Source: Treponema sp. (GTDB lineage: Bacteria > Spirochaetota > Spirochaetia > Treponematales > Treponemataceae). From it: a DNA stretch of 64,000 nucleotides. How positions within the stretch are numbered: the first letter of the stretch is position 1; every line of letters begins with the position of its first letter. The DNA lies in the NCBI GenBank assembly GCA_024682655.1, contig JAIKYZ010000105.1, forward strand, positions 19,650-83,649, read 5' to 3'. Position numbers and translations under genes: made by a program. The notes under the pieces are model-generated. The model worked only from the letters and a program-made list of their open reading frames with translations, did no database searches and was not told the origin of the DNA. Of this stretch, positions 26,062 to 33,835 are shown piece after piece.

Positions 26062-27315
26062 ATGAAAAAGTATTTATTTTGTCTTCTTGCAGCACTTCTT
26101 TTCACAGGGTGTATATACGAAGAAAGTCAGGATTATTCAAAATTCATCAATAAAACTACTTATGAGTCTTTTGAGGATTTAAACGATCCGCTAGTTTTGA
26201 ATTTAAATCTTGATATGCTTTTTAATTTGTCTTCAAATAAAGAAAATTCAAGAAATGTAAAAAATGGCTCAATTTTTGTGATTTATGATTGGGAAAATCA
26301 AAAGATTCATGATTATGTTTATGCTCCGGGTTATTCTTCAAGAAACCTTTCTGATTTATCTGCAATGATTTCTGCAAAATCTTCGGACGGAAAATTAAAA
26401 TTCTTTGCAAATGATGATGTTGAATATAATTGTCTTTATCTTTTAGATTCAAGTAAAACAAGTTTATCTACAATCGATTATTCCCACACTAACTGGACCG
26501 CAAATTGGAGCCAGACTTTTATTCCTTCTGACCGTTATTTAATTTCTTTCTATCATAAAGATTCAGAAAATTCTGACAGTCAGGAATTCCATTTTACAAT
26601 TGTAGATGCAGATCAAGATTCAATTAATCAGGATCTTACTCTGGAAAATATTTCTTCATCTCACGATAACGAAAATCTTATTCAAGATTCAGAGGGTAAT
26701 TTCTGGTTAATTTATTTAAGCCCAGTGGATGAAAATAATAAAAGAGCTTCAATCTTAAGAAAAATTGATATTTCTTCAAAGAAAATAGAAGATTCTTTCC
26801 TTAGTCTTGATCGTTTTGAAGGTAAAACTTACAGCGAAGATGAATGGGATGGTTATATTGATTATTCTTTACTCACTTTGTCAGATTCTTATTTGCTTTT
26901 AGGAAAATATGATAGCAGTAAAAATGGCGAAGATTACGATACTACTTATTCAATTGTTACAGTGGATAAAGATTCAAAGGAATTAAATGAAATTTCTTTA
27001 GAGGGTATAAGTAATATCTACAGTGTAAAAGCCGCCTTTGAAGCAGATGATAATTTCTATCTGATTATTTTTACAAAGGAAGGGGAGGATATTAATTCTT
27101 ACCTTTACAAATTAGATTCTTCCAGCCAGACTCTTTCAGAAGAAGCTTCTTTGGGAATTTGCCAGGATAATTTATACGAAACTTTTGCACAAAGAGGAAA
27201 TATTATTTTTAAGGTTTCTTACAGTTTAGATAACACAAGTGCCAGTATTTTATCTTATGATATCTCTACAGGAACTCTTAGCAGCAAGAAGGAAATTTCT
27301 CTTTCTAGTTTATAA
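26062..27315 (+). CDS. Predicted lipoprotein of unknown function
   Basis: The likely start is the ATG at 26062, which gives MKKYLFCLLAALLFTGC, a signal peptide with lipobox LFTGC. The ORF-track start 60 bp earlier would bury the signal. The mature part (about 400 aa) is rich in Ser, Asp and Asn, with repeated strand-turn patterns (for example DSYLLLGKYDSSKNGEDYDT, then SYLYKLDSSSQTLSEEASLG) that suggest a beta-propeller-like fold. It is probably anchored on the inner or outer membrane facing the periplasm. The best SD (GAGGAGG, 26004) is about 50 nt upstream of this ATG, which is unusual. The barrel protein follows 24 bp later. Confidence 0.75.
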   Translation: MKKYLFCLLAALLFTGCIYEESQDYSKFINKTTYESFEDLNDPLVLNLNLDMLFNLSSNKENSRNVKNGSIFVIYDWENQKIHDYVYAPGYSSRNLSDLSAMISAKSSDGKLKFFANDDVEYNCLYLLDSSKTSLSTIDYSHTNWTANWSQTFIPSDRYLISFYHKDSENSDSQEFHFTIVDADQDSINQDLTLENISSSHDNENLIQDSEGNFWLIYLSPVDENNKRASILRKIDISSKKIEDSFLSLDRFEGKTYSEDEWDGYIDYSLLTLSDSYLLLGKYDSSKNGEDYDTTYSIVTVDKDSKELNEISLEGISNIYSVKAAFEADDNFYLIIFTKEGEDINSYLYKLDSSSQTLSEEASLGICQDNLYETFAQRGNIIFKVSYSLDNTSASILSYDISTGTLSSKKEISLSSL

Positions 27316-27339
27316 AAAAATTAATAATGAGGTTTTAAA

Positions 27340-27918
27340 ATGAAAAAAAATATATTACTTATAGCCTGTTTTTTTATGGTAAGTCTTGCTTTTTCAGATA
27401 TGATGATAAAGGGACAGTTGGGAAGTCCATTTTCTCTTGTTATTTTTAATCATGATACTTTTAATACAAATCAAAAGAATTCTATCAGTGCAGATTATGC
27501 AATTGGTTTAAATTTTGGAATTGCCGGGGCCTGGGAATTTGACACAGAAAATCTTGATAAAAAAATTCACTGGTATGCTGGTGCTTCCTACGACAATATG
27601 ATTCTCCTTTTGAATTCTATAAATCTTTTGGGGGGCTTCAACTGGAAGTTATTTGAGACCCCAAAACATATTTTTGAATTAAACCCAGAAATTTCGCTGG
27701 GTGCTAATGCCCTGATTTTTGGCGAAGTTTCCTGGTCTTTTATAGAAAAAACTTCTGTGGATTTTATAGTTTCAAAGCCAGCTAGAAAAGGTTTTTACTT
27801 TGGCGGTGGACTTGCAGTTTCATCCCTTATGAAAAATGAAATTTTCAAAGGTTATGGTTGGGTCTACGAAAACGAAAATATGATTCAATTAAGGGCTGTC
27901 TGCGGTTATAGATTTTAA
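27340..27918 (+). CDS. Predicted outer-membrane beta-barrel protein
   Basis: A signal peptide (MKKNILLIACFFMVSLAFS) is followed by about 170 residues of alternating hydrophobic/polar strands and ends in GYRF, with the terminal Phe typical of barrels inserted by BamA. Gly/aromatic strand ends such as GLNFGIAGAWEF and GFYFGGGLAVSS fit an 8-strand barrel. SD GAGG precedes ATG 27340. It is probably cotranscribed with the lipoprotein gene upstream, so the two may work together at the cell surface. The ligand is unknown. Confidence 0.75.
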   Translation: MKKNILLIACFFMVSLAFSDMMIKGQLGSPFSLVIFNHDTFNTNQKNSISADYAIGLNFGIAGAWEFDTENLDKKIHWYAGASYDNMILLLNSINLLGGFNWKLFETPKHIFELNPEISLGANALIFGEVSWSFIEKTSVDFIVSKPARKGFYFGGGLAVSSLMKNEIFKGYGWVYENENMIQLRAVCGYRF

Positions 27919-27981
27919 TTAGATTTTGCTGCTTGATTTTACCTTTCTTTTACTTCAGACAGTAGACTTTGAGGGAAATAC

Positions 27982-28106
27982 AAAGGGGATGTCCAATAAG
28001 ATTTGGCACTGTGGTCATTGAGCTTGTCGAAATGACCATTTACACTATATGTGGTGGTTTCGACAAGCTCAACCACCGCATTATTTACTTATTGGACATC
28101 CCCTTT
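27982..28106. repeat. Nested inverted-repeat element (MITE-like), 125 bp
   Basis: AAAGGGGATGTCCAATAAG (27982-28000) is repeated in perfect inversion at 28088-28106. Inside are two hairpins: TGGTCATT / AATGACCA (28012-28038) and GGTGGTT / AACCACC (28053-28077). Their 11-nt loops GAGCTTGTCGA and TCGACAAGCTC are exact reverse complements. The loops plus flanks also form a 15-bp inverted repeat (28018-28032 with 28058-28072). It lies between two convergent genes. I see no target duplication and no ORF. Confidence 0.9.
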
Positions 28107-28141
28107 TGTCATTTAAACTGCCAAATAAGCAAGTCTTTTAA

Positions 28142-29272
28142 TTACACATTAAATTTGAAGAAAAGAACATCTCCGTCCTGTACAACGTATTCTTTACCTT
28201 CCTGACGATATTTACCTGCGGCTTTAATTGCAGCTTCATCACCATACTGGCGAAGGTCGTCAATTGTGTAGGCTTCGGCGCGGATAAAACCTTTTTCAAA
28301 ATCTGTGTGGATTACACCGGCTGCACGAGGAGCTTTATCTCCGGCGTGGATTGTCCAGGCACGGCATTCATCTGGTCCGCCTGTAAAGAAAGTTCTAAGT
28401 CCCATAAGGTGATAGGCCTTGTGAGCAAGAACAGCAAGTCCACTTTCTTTAAGGCCAACACTTTCCATAAAATCTTTTTTATCATTTGGATCTTCGATTT
28501 CGGCAAGGTCAGCTTCGAATTTTCCACAAATTACTACAACTTCTGATTTTTCTTCATCAGCATATTTTTTTACGATTTCAACGTATTTATTTGTACCTTC
28601 TGCAATTGAATCTTCATCAACATTTGCAACATAAAGAGTTGGTTTCATTGTAAGAAGGAACATATCATAGATTGCAGCTTTTTCATCATCTGTAAGGTCT
28701 GCTACACGGGCACATTTTCCATCCTGGAGCAAAGGTTTAATTTTATTTACAGCAGACTGCCATGGTGCATATTTTTTTTCTTCTTCGTGGCCTAAAGAAC
28801 GTACTGCACGGGTTACCTTATCCTGACGAACTTCAATTGTATTTAAATCAGCCTGACAAAGTTCCCAGTTGATTGTAAGAATATCACTTTCTGGATCAAT
28901 TGGCGCTGCTTCGTTAGCATTATCGCGAACATGCATAATATCAGGGTTGTCAAAACATCTTACTACATGAGCAATTACAGAACATTCACGGATATTTGCA
29001 AGGAATTTATTTCCAAGACCTTCACCCTGAGATGCGCCTTTAATTAAACCTGCAATATCAACAAATTTTACTGCGGCAGGAGTCTTTTTCTTAGGATTAT
29101 GTTTACTTGCCAAAAAATCTAAGCGTTCATCTGGTAAATCAACAATTCCAATGTTTGGATCAATTGTACAGAAAGGAAAGTTCTCTGCAGCTGCAGGTGC
29201 CGCTGTCAAAGCCGAAAAAATAGTAGATTTACCTACGTTTGGTAATCCAACAATACCACATTCAAGTGCCAT
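28142..29272 (-). CDS. ychF: Redox-regulated ATPase YchF (Obg-like)
   Basis: This ribosome-associated P-loop NTPase of the TRAFAC class prefers ATP and takes part in stress and translation control. It has G1 GLPNVGKST, a switch region DIAGLIKGASQGEGLGNKFL, an NVDE G4-like motif instead of NKxD (the YchF hallmark), a coiled-coil insert, and a C-terminal TGS domain ending VQDGDVLFFKFNV. Its length of 376 aa is standard. The upstream TSCPD gene is on the same strand, but a repeat array (29290-29367) lies in between. Confidence 0.96.
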   Translation of the reverse strand: MALECGIVGLPNVGKSTIFSALTAAPAAAENFPFCTIDPNIGIVDLPDERLDFLASKHNPKKKTPAAVKFVDIAGLIKGASQGEGLGNKFLANIRECSVIAHVVRCFDNPDIMHVRDNANEAAPIDPESDILTINWELCQADLNTIEVRQDKVTRAVRSLGHEEEKKYAPWQSAVNKIKPLLQDGKCARVADLTDDEKAAIYDMFLLTMKPTLYVANVDEDSIAEGTNKYVEIVKKYADEEKSEVVVICGKFEADLAEIEDPNDKKDFMESVGLKESGLAVLAHKAYHLMGLRTFFTGGPDECRAWTIHAGDKAPRAAGVIHTDFEKGFIRAEAYTIDDLRQYGDEAAIKAAGKYRQEGKEYVVQDGDVLFFKFNV

Positions 29273-29289
29273 ATATTTACTCCATGTTA

Positions 29290-29367
29290 GGTGGTTGAAC
29301 CTTCGCTTGCTGAGTCTTCGCTTACTGAGACTGCGCTTGCTGAGCCTGTCGAAGCATCAAAACCACC
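29290..29367. repeat. Four 15-bp tandem units flanked by GGTGGTT inverted ends
   Basis: Read on the minus strand, the array is TTCGACAGGCTCAGC, AAGCGCAGTCTCAGT, AAGCGAAGACTCAGC, AAGCGAAGGTTCAAC. It is enclosed by GGTGGTT (29290-29296) and AACCACC (29361-29367). The ends and the TTCGACA-GCTCA core match the right-hand hairpin of the element at 27982, so the two belong to one repeat family, here expanded by 15-bp units. Similar TTCGACARGCTCAG motifs are known as dispersed repeats in many bacteria. Confidence 0.85.
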
Positions 29368-29379
29368 ATTATTTATGAT

Positions 29380-29622
29380 TTATTCCTCTACAACAGCTTT
29401 TGCCAGCTGGTCGGCACAACTTGTAGCTTTTGAACCGCAAGTGTTACCTGAAAGTATCTTATTGATTTTATCAGCAGGCATTCCTTCGCAAAGTTTTGAA
29501 ATTGCCTTAAGATTTCCATTACAGCCACCGTCAAAGTGAATGTTTGTAATAATTCCATCTTCTGACTTATCAAATGTGATTAAACGGGAACAGGTTCCCT
29601 TTGTTTTGTATGAGTGTGTCAT
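29380..29622 (-). CDS. TSCPD domain protein
   Basis: This 80-aa protein consists of one TSCPD domain, named for a conserved motif and also found at the C-terminus of some ribonucleotide reductases. Conserved features are GTCSRLI, FDGGCNGNLKAISKL and SGNTCGSKATSCADQLAKA, with three cysteine positions that could bind metal. The function of stand-alone members is unknown. ATG 29622 has no SD; TATATT lies 8 nt upstream. Its neighbours era and ychF are also translation-linked GTPases or ATPases, but no functional link is shown. Confidence 0.85.
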   Translation of the reverse strand: MTHSYKTKGTCSRLITFDKSEDGIITNIHFDGGCNGNLKAISKLCEGMPADKINKILSGNTCGSKATSCADQLAKAVVEE

Positions 29623-29688
29623 ATTCTATAAATATAATCATTTTTGAGGAAACTAACAATATAATAGAATAATAGGAAAGAGTCTTTT

Positions 29689-30618
29689 TTAATCTTTTGG
29701 AATAAGGTGATTTAAAGTGTAATCTCTTTGACGCCAGTTTTTATCAACTTTAACCTGCAAATCCAAATCAATTTTCTGAATGTAAATTTCATTTAGTTTT
29801 TTCATTGCGGCCATTCTGATTTCTTTGATTTTAGAGGCTCCCTTACCAATTACAATTCCTTTCTGGCTGTCGCGTTCAACACAGAGGAAGGCTCTAATCC
29901 AAAGTTTTTTACCTTCATTTCTATGTTCAACATCTGCAACTTCAACATAAAGGGCATGAGGAATTTCATCCGAAAGTCTGTTGATTGCTTCTCCACGAAT
30001 AACTTCCTGAATTCTAAAAGTTAAATCCTGGTCTGTGTATATTTCTTCGTCGTAAATTGGCTGACCTTCTGGAGCAATGCTGTAAAGTCCTTTTAAAACT
30101 TCATTAATTCCAATATCTTTTTCGGCAGACATTTCAAAAATTCTTTCTTCTGGAATATCTGGAAGATTTTCTGAAATAAATTTTCTTATTACCTGGCTTT
30201 TACTTGAAGGCAAATCTGTTTTATTGATTGCAACAACGGTTTTTGCCTGAAGTTTTTTTATAAGATTTGCGGTGTTTACTTCTTCCTGGCCTGGAATTCT
30301 ACTTGAATCAATAACGTAAAGAATTCCATCAATATCCGAGATTTGATTTTCGGTAACACTTTTAAGTCTAAGATTTAATTTCTTTTCCGATTCGTGATAT
30401 CCCGGTGTATCAATAAAAATCAACTGTCCAAAGGAAGTATTCACAATACCTTTGATTGCATTTCTTGTGGTTTGAGGTATTGGAGAAACAATGCTTACCG
30501 GCTCCTGGCAGGCTGTATTTAAAAAGGTAGATTTACCTGCAGATGGACGGCCAATAATTGCTACAAGGGCTGTCTTTAAAATTTCCTTGCTTTCTTTGAG
30601 TTCTTGATTTTCTGTCAT
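29689..30618 (-). CDS. era: GTPase Era
   Basis: Era is an essential GTPase that binds 16S rRNA during assembly of the small ribosomal subunit. It has G1 GRPSAGKST (Ser-Ala where Asn-Val is usual), G2 PQTTRNAIKGI, G3 DTPGYHES, G4 NKTD, and a C-terminal KH domain with GIVIGKGASKIKEI, which contacts RNA. The 309-aa length is normal. It lies 18 bp after the ComFB-domain gene on the same strand and is likely cotranscribed with it. Confidence 0.96.
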   Translation of the reverse strand: MTENQELKESKEILKTALVAIIGRPSAGKSTFLNTACQEPVSIVSPIPQTTRNAIKGIVNTSFGQLIFIDTPGYHESEKKLNLRLKSVTENQISDIDGILYVIDSSRIPGQEEVNTANLIKKLQAKTVVAINKTDLPSSKSQVIRKFISENLPDIPEERIFEMSAEKDIGINEVLKGLYSIAPEGQPIYDEEIYTDQDLTFRIQEVIRGEAINRLSDEIPHALYVEVADVEHRNEGKKLWIRAFLCVERDSQKGIVIGKGASKIKEIRMAAMKKLNEIYIQKIDLDLQVKVDKNWRQRDYTLNHLIPKD

Positions 30619-30636
30619 AAAATATCCTGTCTAAGA

Positions 30637-31356
30637 TTAGAAATCCATTTCGTTTACAATATCATCTTTGAACAGAACTAAGTCCTTTAATTTAATTGAA
30701 TAGTTTGAATCAAGTTCGCTGTGAACACATTCATCTGATTTCAATGTAATTTCAAAATGATGTACGATTGGAGTGTATCCTGGAGCTTCAACTTCAAGTT
30801 TCATCTGGAAAGTTTTAATAATACCGGCTTTTTCGGCAGGTAAGGATTTCATCCAGAAGCAGTAAGCACCTTTTGTTTGTCTTACAATTTTATATGGATT
30901 GTTAAAGGTGTGATCAATCATTTCTGATTTTACACCGTCACAATATAAAGTCAAAGTTGCCCCTGTGATTGGCTCAAAAGTAGAACCGTCAAGTAATACT
31001 CCTGTGATTGTGGAGAAATTAAAAGAAGGTACTTCAAGTCTTTCAGCAGATTCTAATATTGTTTTTTCTTTGTGGAAAGGTCTTTTTGTAGAATTTACAA
31101 TTTTCATTCCTTCCAAAGCAATAGTTTCTATATCAGCCAAAATCTGCTTGTCGTTTAGGGTTTCAGAAGAATGAGTAATGCCTCTGCCAGAAACTATATA
31201 TTTTGGTGCAATTCTATTAAGTACATAGGAAATTGTATCTATTCTGCAATTTTCACAATCACAGGTGAGCCATGGCGCTTTATCCTTCTTTGCCTGATTG
31301 TAAAGCTTATCTACCAGCTTACTTACAACATCTTCCATTAAGTTATGTACTTTCAT
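30637..31356 (-). CDS. ComFB-domain protein with C-terminal beta-rich domain
   Basis: The N-terminal 95 residues are a ComFB domain: VHNLMEDVVSKLVDKLYNQ, Cys32/Cys34/Cys37 in TCDCENCRID, and VLNRIAPKYIVS. Recent work on cyanobacterial members, as I recall it, shows that ComFB proteins bind cyclic di-GMP; in Bacillus the gene sits in a competence operon. Residues about 110-235 form an unrelated beta-rich domain (GVLLDGSTFEPITGATLTLY, then HHFEITLKSDE) that resembles carboxypeptidase-regulatory or surface Ig-like domains. There is no signal peptide. SD AGAGG precedes ATG 31356. It heads the era transcript. Confidence 0.8.
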   Translation of the reverse strand: MKVHNLMEDVVSKLVDKLYNQAKKDKAPWLTCDCENCRIDTISYVLNRIAPKYIVSGRGITHSSETLNDKQILADIETIALEGMKIVNSTKRPFHKEKTILESAERLEVPSFNFSTITGVLLDGSTFEPITGATLTLYCDGVKSEMIDHTFNNPYKIVRQTKGAYCFWMKSLPAEKAGIIKTFQMKLEVEAPGYTPIVHHFEITLKSDECVHSELDSNYSIKLKDLVLFKDDIVNEMDF

Positions 31357-31513
31357 ATAAAACCTCTCTTTATAAAATAAAATTACTTTTTGTATTTTCT
31401 AAATTATAGAACAATTTTTGTTAAAGAACAAATTTCTGTGAAAAAATTATATTTAGGCAAACTTATTAAAGTATTGTTAGAATAATAAAAAAGTGGAATT
31501 TTAGACTATATTG

Positions 31514-31522
31514 TGCTAAAAT
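31514..31522 (+). promoter_or_regulatory. Extended -10 of glgX
   Basis: TGCTAAAAT (extended -10) ends 9 nt before the glgX ATG and no SD is present. A leader of at most 2-3 nt is predicted. An alternative -10 TATATT at 31507 would give a slightly longer leader. Confidence 0.35.
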
Positions 31523-31531
31523 TCTCAAATC

Positions 31532-33658
31532 ATGACTGATTTTTCAATTTCCAGCGGGAAACCTTCAGTTTTAGGATCAGTGCTTACAGCTAAAGGCGTG
31601 AATTTCTCAATTTATAGTAAGAATGCAACTAAGGTTCGACTTTGCCTTTTTGATTCAGATATTGCAGCTCAGCCTTGCCAGTTTTTTGATTTTAATCCAG
31701 AAATTAATAAAACCGGGGATATCTGGCACCTTGAAGTAATTGGTGCAAAAGCCGGTACAATGTATTTATATCAGGTTGATGGACCTTATGAGCCAACAAA
31801 TGGTTTTAGATATAATTTTCACAAGTATCTTTTAGATCCACATGCAAAGGCTTTTACAATAGGTTCTGTTTTTAGAAGTTATAATAATCAGCATAAAAAG
31901 GGTTTTCTTTCCAATTCACAGGGGGAACTTCAAGATCTTTCTGACTTTCCAAAATGTGTTGTCGTAGATGATGATTTTGACTGGGAAGGAGATAAACCTC
32001 TTAATTATCCTCTGGATAAGACTATAATTTACGAAACTCATGTAAAAGGCTTTACTGCCTCAAAAACATCTGGAATAGAGCCGGAAATTGCAGGAACTTA
32101 TAAGGCTTTTACACGAAAAATTGATTATCTAAAAGAATTAGGAATTACTTCTGTTGAATTGCTTCCAATTTTTGAATTTGACGAAAACGAAAATGGAAAT
32201 ACAAATCCTAGAACCGGAGAAAAACTGGTAAATTACTGGGGCTATTCTACAATCGGTTTCTTTGCCCCAAAAACTTCTTATGCCTCTGACCGTTCCCCAG
32301 GTGGTCCTGTAAGAGAATTTAAACAAATGGTAAAAGAATTACACAAGGCGGGAATTGAAGTAATTCTTGATGTTGTTTATAACCACACTGCCGAAGGAAA
32401 TGAACACGGCTATACTTTTGAATTCCGCGGCCTGCAGAATAATGTTTATTATTCCCTGCCAGTAAATGACAAGCAGTATTACATGAATTTTTCTGGTTGT
32501 GGAAATTCCATGAATTGTAATCATCCGGTAACAGAACAATTTATTCTTGATAGTTTACGTTACTGGGTTTTGGAAATGCACGTTGACGGTTTCCGTTTTG
32601 ACTTGGCTTCTATTTTAACAAGAGGTCCAAATGGTGCTCCCTGGGATGTACCGCCTCTTACTTATGCAATTAGCCAGGATCCAATTCTTGCAAACACTAA
32701 AATTATTGCCGAGGCTTGGGATGCTGCGGGGCTTTATCAGGTGGGTGGATTTCCTGCCGGAGAAAATAATCGCTGGTGTGAGTGGAATGGTCGTTTTAGG
32801 GATGATTTAAGACGTTTTGTTCGCGGCGATGAAAAATCTGCTACTGCCGCTGCAACTAGAATCGCGGGTTCTTCTGATTTATATAATAATCAGGGCCGTT
32901 CTCCACTGGCTTCAATAAATTTTATTACCGCCCACGATGGATTTACCTTAAACGATCAGGTTAGTTACAACGGAAAACACAATGACGAAAACGGCGAAAA
33001 TAATCGCGATGGTTCAGATGATAATTTAAGTTACAATCACGGTTTTGAAGGGGAATGTACAAATCCTAAAATCGAAAGCCTCAGACTTAAAAAAATAAAA
33101 TCTTCTCTGATGTATCTTATTTTATCTCAGGGAGTTCCAATGTTACTGGGTGGCGACGAAATGCGCCGAACTCAGAGGGGAAATAATAATGCCTACTGCC
33201 AGGATAACGAAATTTCCTGGTATGACTGGAATCTTGCGGTAAAAAATAAAGGCCTCATAAGATTTACTTCTTTACTGATTAATCTTAGAAAAAAGCACAA
33301 TATTTTTAGCCGCAAAAGATATTATAAAGAAAGTTATGATAAAGAAACTGTACCAGATATCAACTGGCTGGATATAAATGCAAAAGTTCCAGACTGGAAT
33401 AAAGCAGACCGTTTCTTAGCATTTAAATTAAACGGAAAAGATTCGGACAACAGTTTTTATATTGCAACAAACACAGATATTTATGATTTAACAATAACTT
33501 TGCCTGCTACCCGGGAAAATCACAGGTGGTACCGATTACTTGATACCTGTCTGGATAGCCCTGAAGATATTCTTGAAGAAGGTAAAGAGGAATTGCTTAC
33601 TGAACAGAGACGTTATGTACTTGTAGCGGGCTGTTCAATAATTTTGATAAGTAAATAG
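31532..33658 (+). CDS. glgX: Glycogen debranching enzyme (isoamylase type)
   Basis: It hydrolyses alpha-1,6 branches of glycogen limit dextrin. A CBM48 domain (GVNFSIYSKNATKVRLCLFD) is followed by a GH13 barrel with VYNHTAEGNEHG (region I), VDGFRFDLAS (nucleophile Asp), IIAEAWDA (acid Glu) and NFITAHDGFTL (His-Asp). At 708 aa it has the size of GlgX/TreX proteins. It lies upstream of glgP on the same strand, and together they degrade glycogen. There is no SD; see the -10 entry. The 177-bp gap before glgP suggests a separate promoter there. Confidence 0.95.
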   Translation: MTDFSISSGKPSVLGSVLTAKGVNFSIYSKNATKVRLCLFDSDIAAQPCQFFDFNPEINKTGDIWHLEVIGAKAGTMYLYQVDGPYEPTNGFRYNFHKYLLDPHAKAFTIGSVFRSYNNQHKKGFLSNSQGELQDLSDFPKCVVVDDDFDWEGDKPLNYPLDKTIIYETHVKGFTASKTSGIEPEIAGTYKAFTRKIDYLKELGITSVELLPIFEFDENENGNTNPRTGEKLVNYWGYSTIGFFAPKTSYASDRSPGGPVREFKQMVKELHKAGIEVILDVVYNHTAEGNEHGYTFEFRGLQNNVYYSLPVNDKQYYMNFSGCGNSMNCNHPVTEQFILDSLRYWVLEMHVDGFRFDLASILTRGPNGAPWDVPPLTYAISQDPILANTKIIAEAWDAAGLYQVGGFPAGENNRWCEWNGRFRDDLRRFVRGDEKSATAAATRIAGSSDLYNNQGRSPLASINFITAHDGFTLNDQVSYNGKHNDENGENNRDGSDDNLSYNHGFEGECTNPKIESLRLKKIKSSLMYLILSQGVPMLLGGDEMRRTQRGNNNAYCQDNEISWYDWNLAVKNKGLIRFTSLLINLRKKHNIFSRKRYYKESYDKETVPDINWLDINAKVPDWNKADRFLAFKLNGKDSDNSFYIATNTDIYDLTITLPATRENHRWYRLLDTCLDSPEDILEEGKEELLTEQRRYVLVAGCSIILISK

Positions 33659-33835
33659 AAATAGTAAATATTTGCTGTCAATTGAAAAGGCTATTAAAAC
33701 ACTGTAAACTTTTATTTATTAAAAATTACAGGTGTTATAAAAAAAAATTCAGAGTTTAATAAATTCTGATTATAAGGGATTCGTTAAAGCGAATTAGATT
33801 GTAATCCTAGTGTATAAAGTTATAAGGAGATACGA

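Noticed and set aside
27969-28205. 78-aa plus-strand ORF across the nested repeat
   Set aside because: It consists of the inverted-repeat element and antisense of ychF; no coding features.
29291-29539. 82-aa ORF with repeating EPSLAESSLTETALAEPVEAS
   Set aside because: The peptide repeat is only the translation of the 15-bp DNA repeat array; the rest is antisense to the TSCPD gene.
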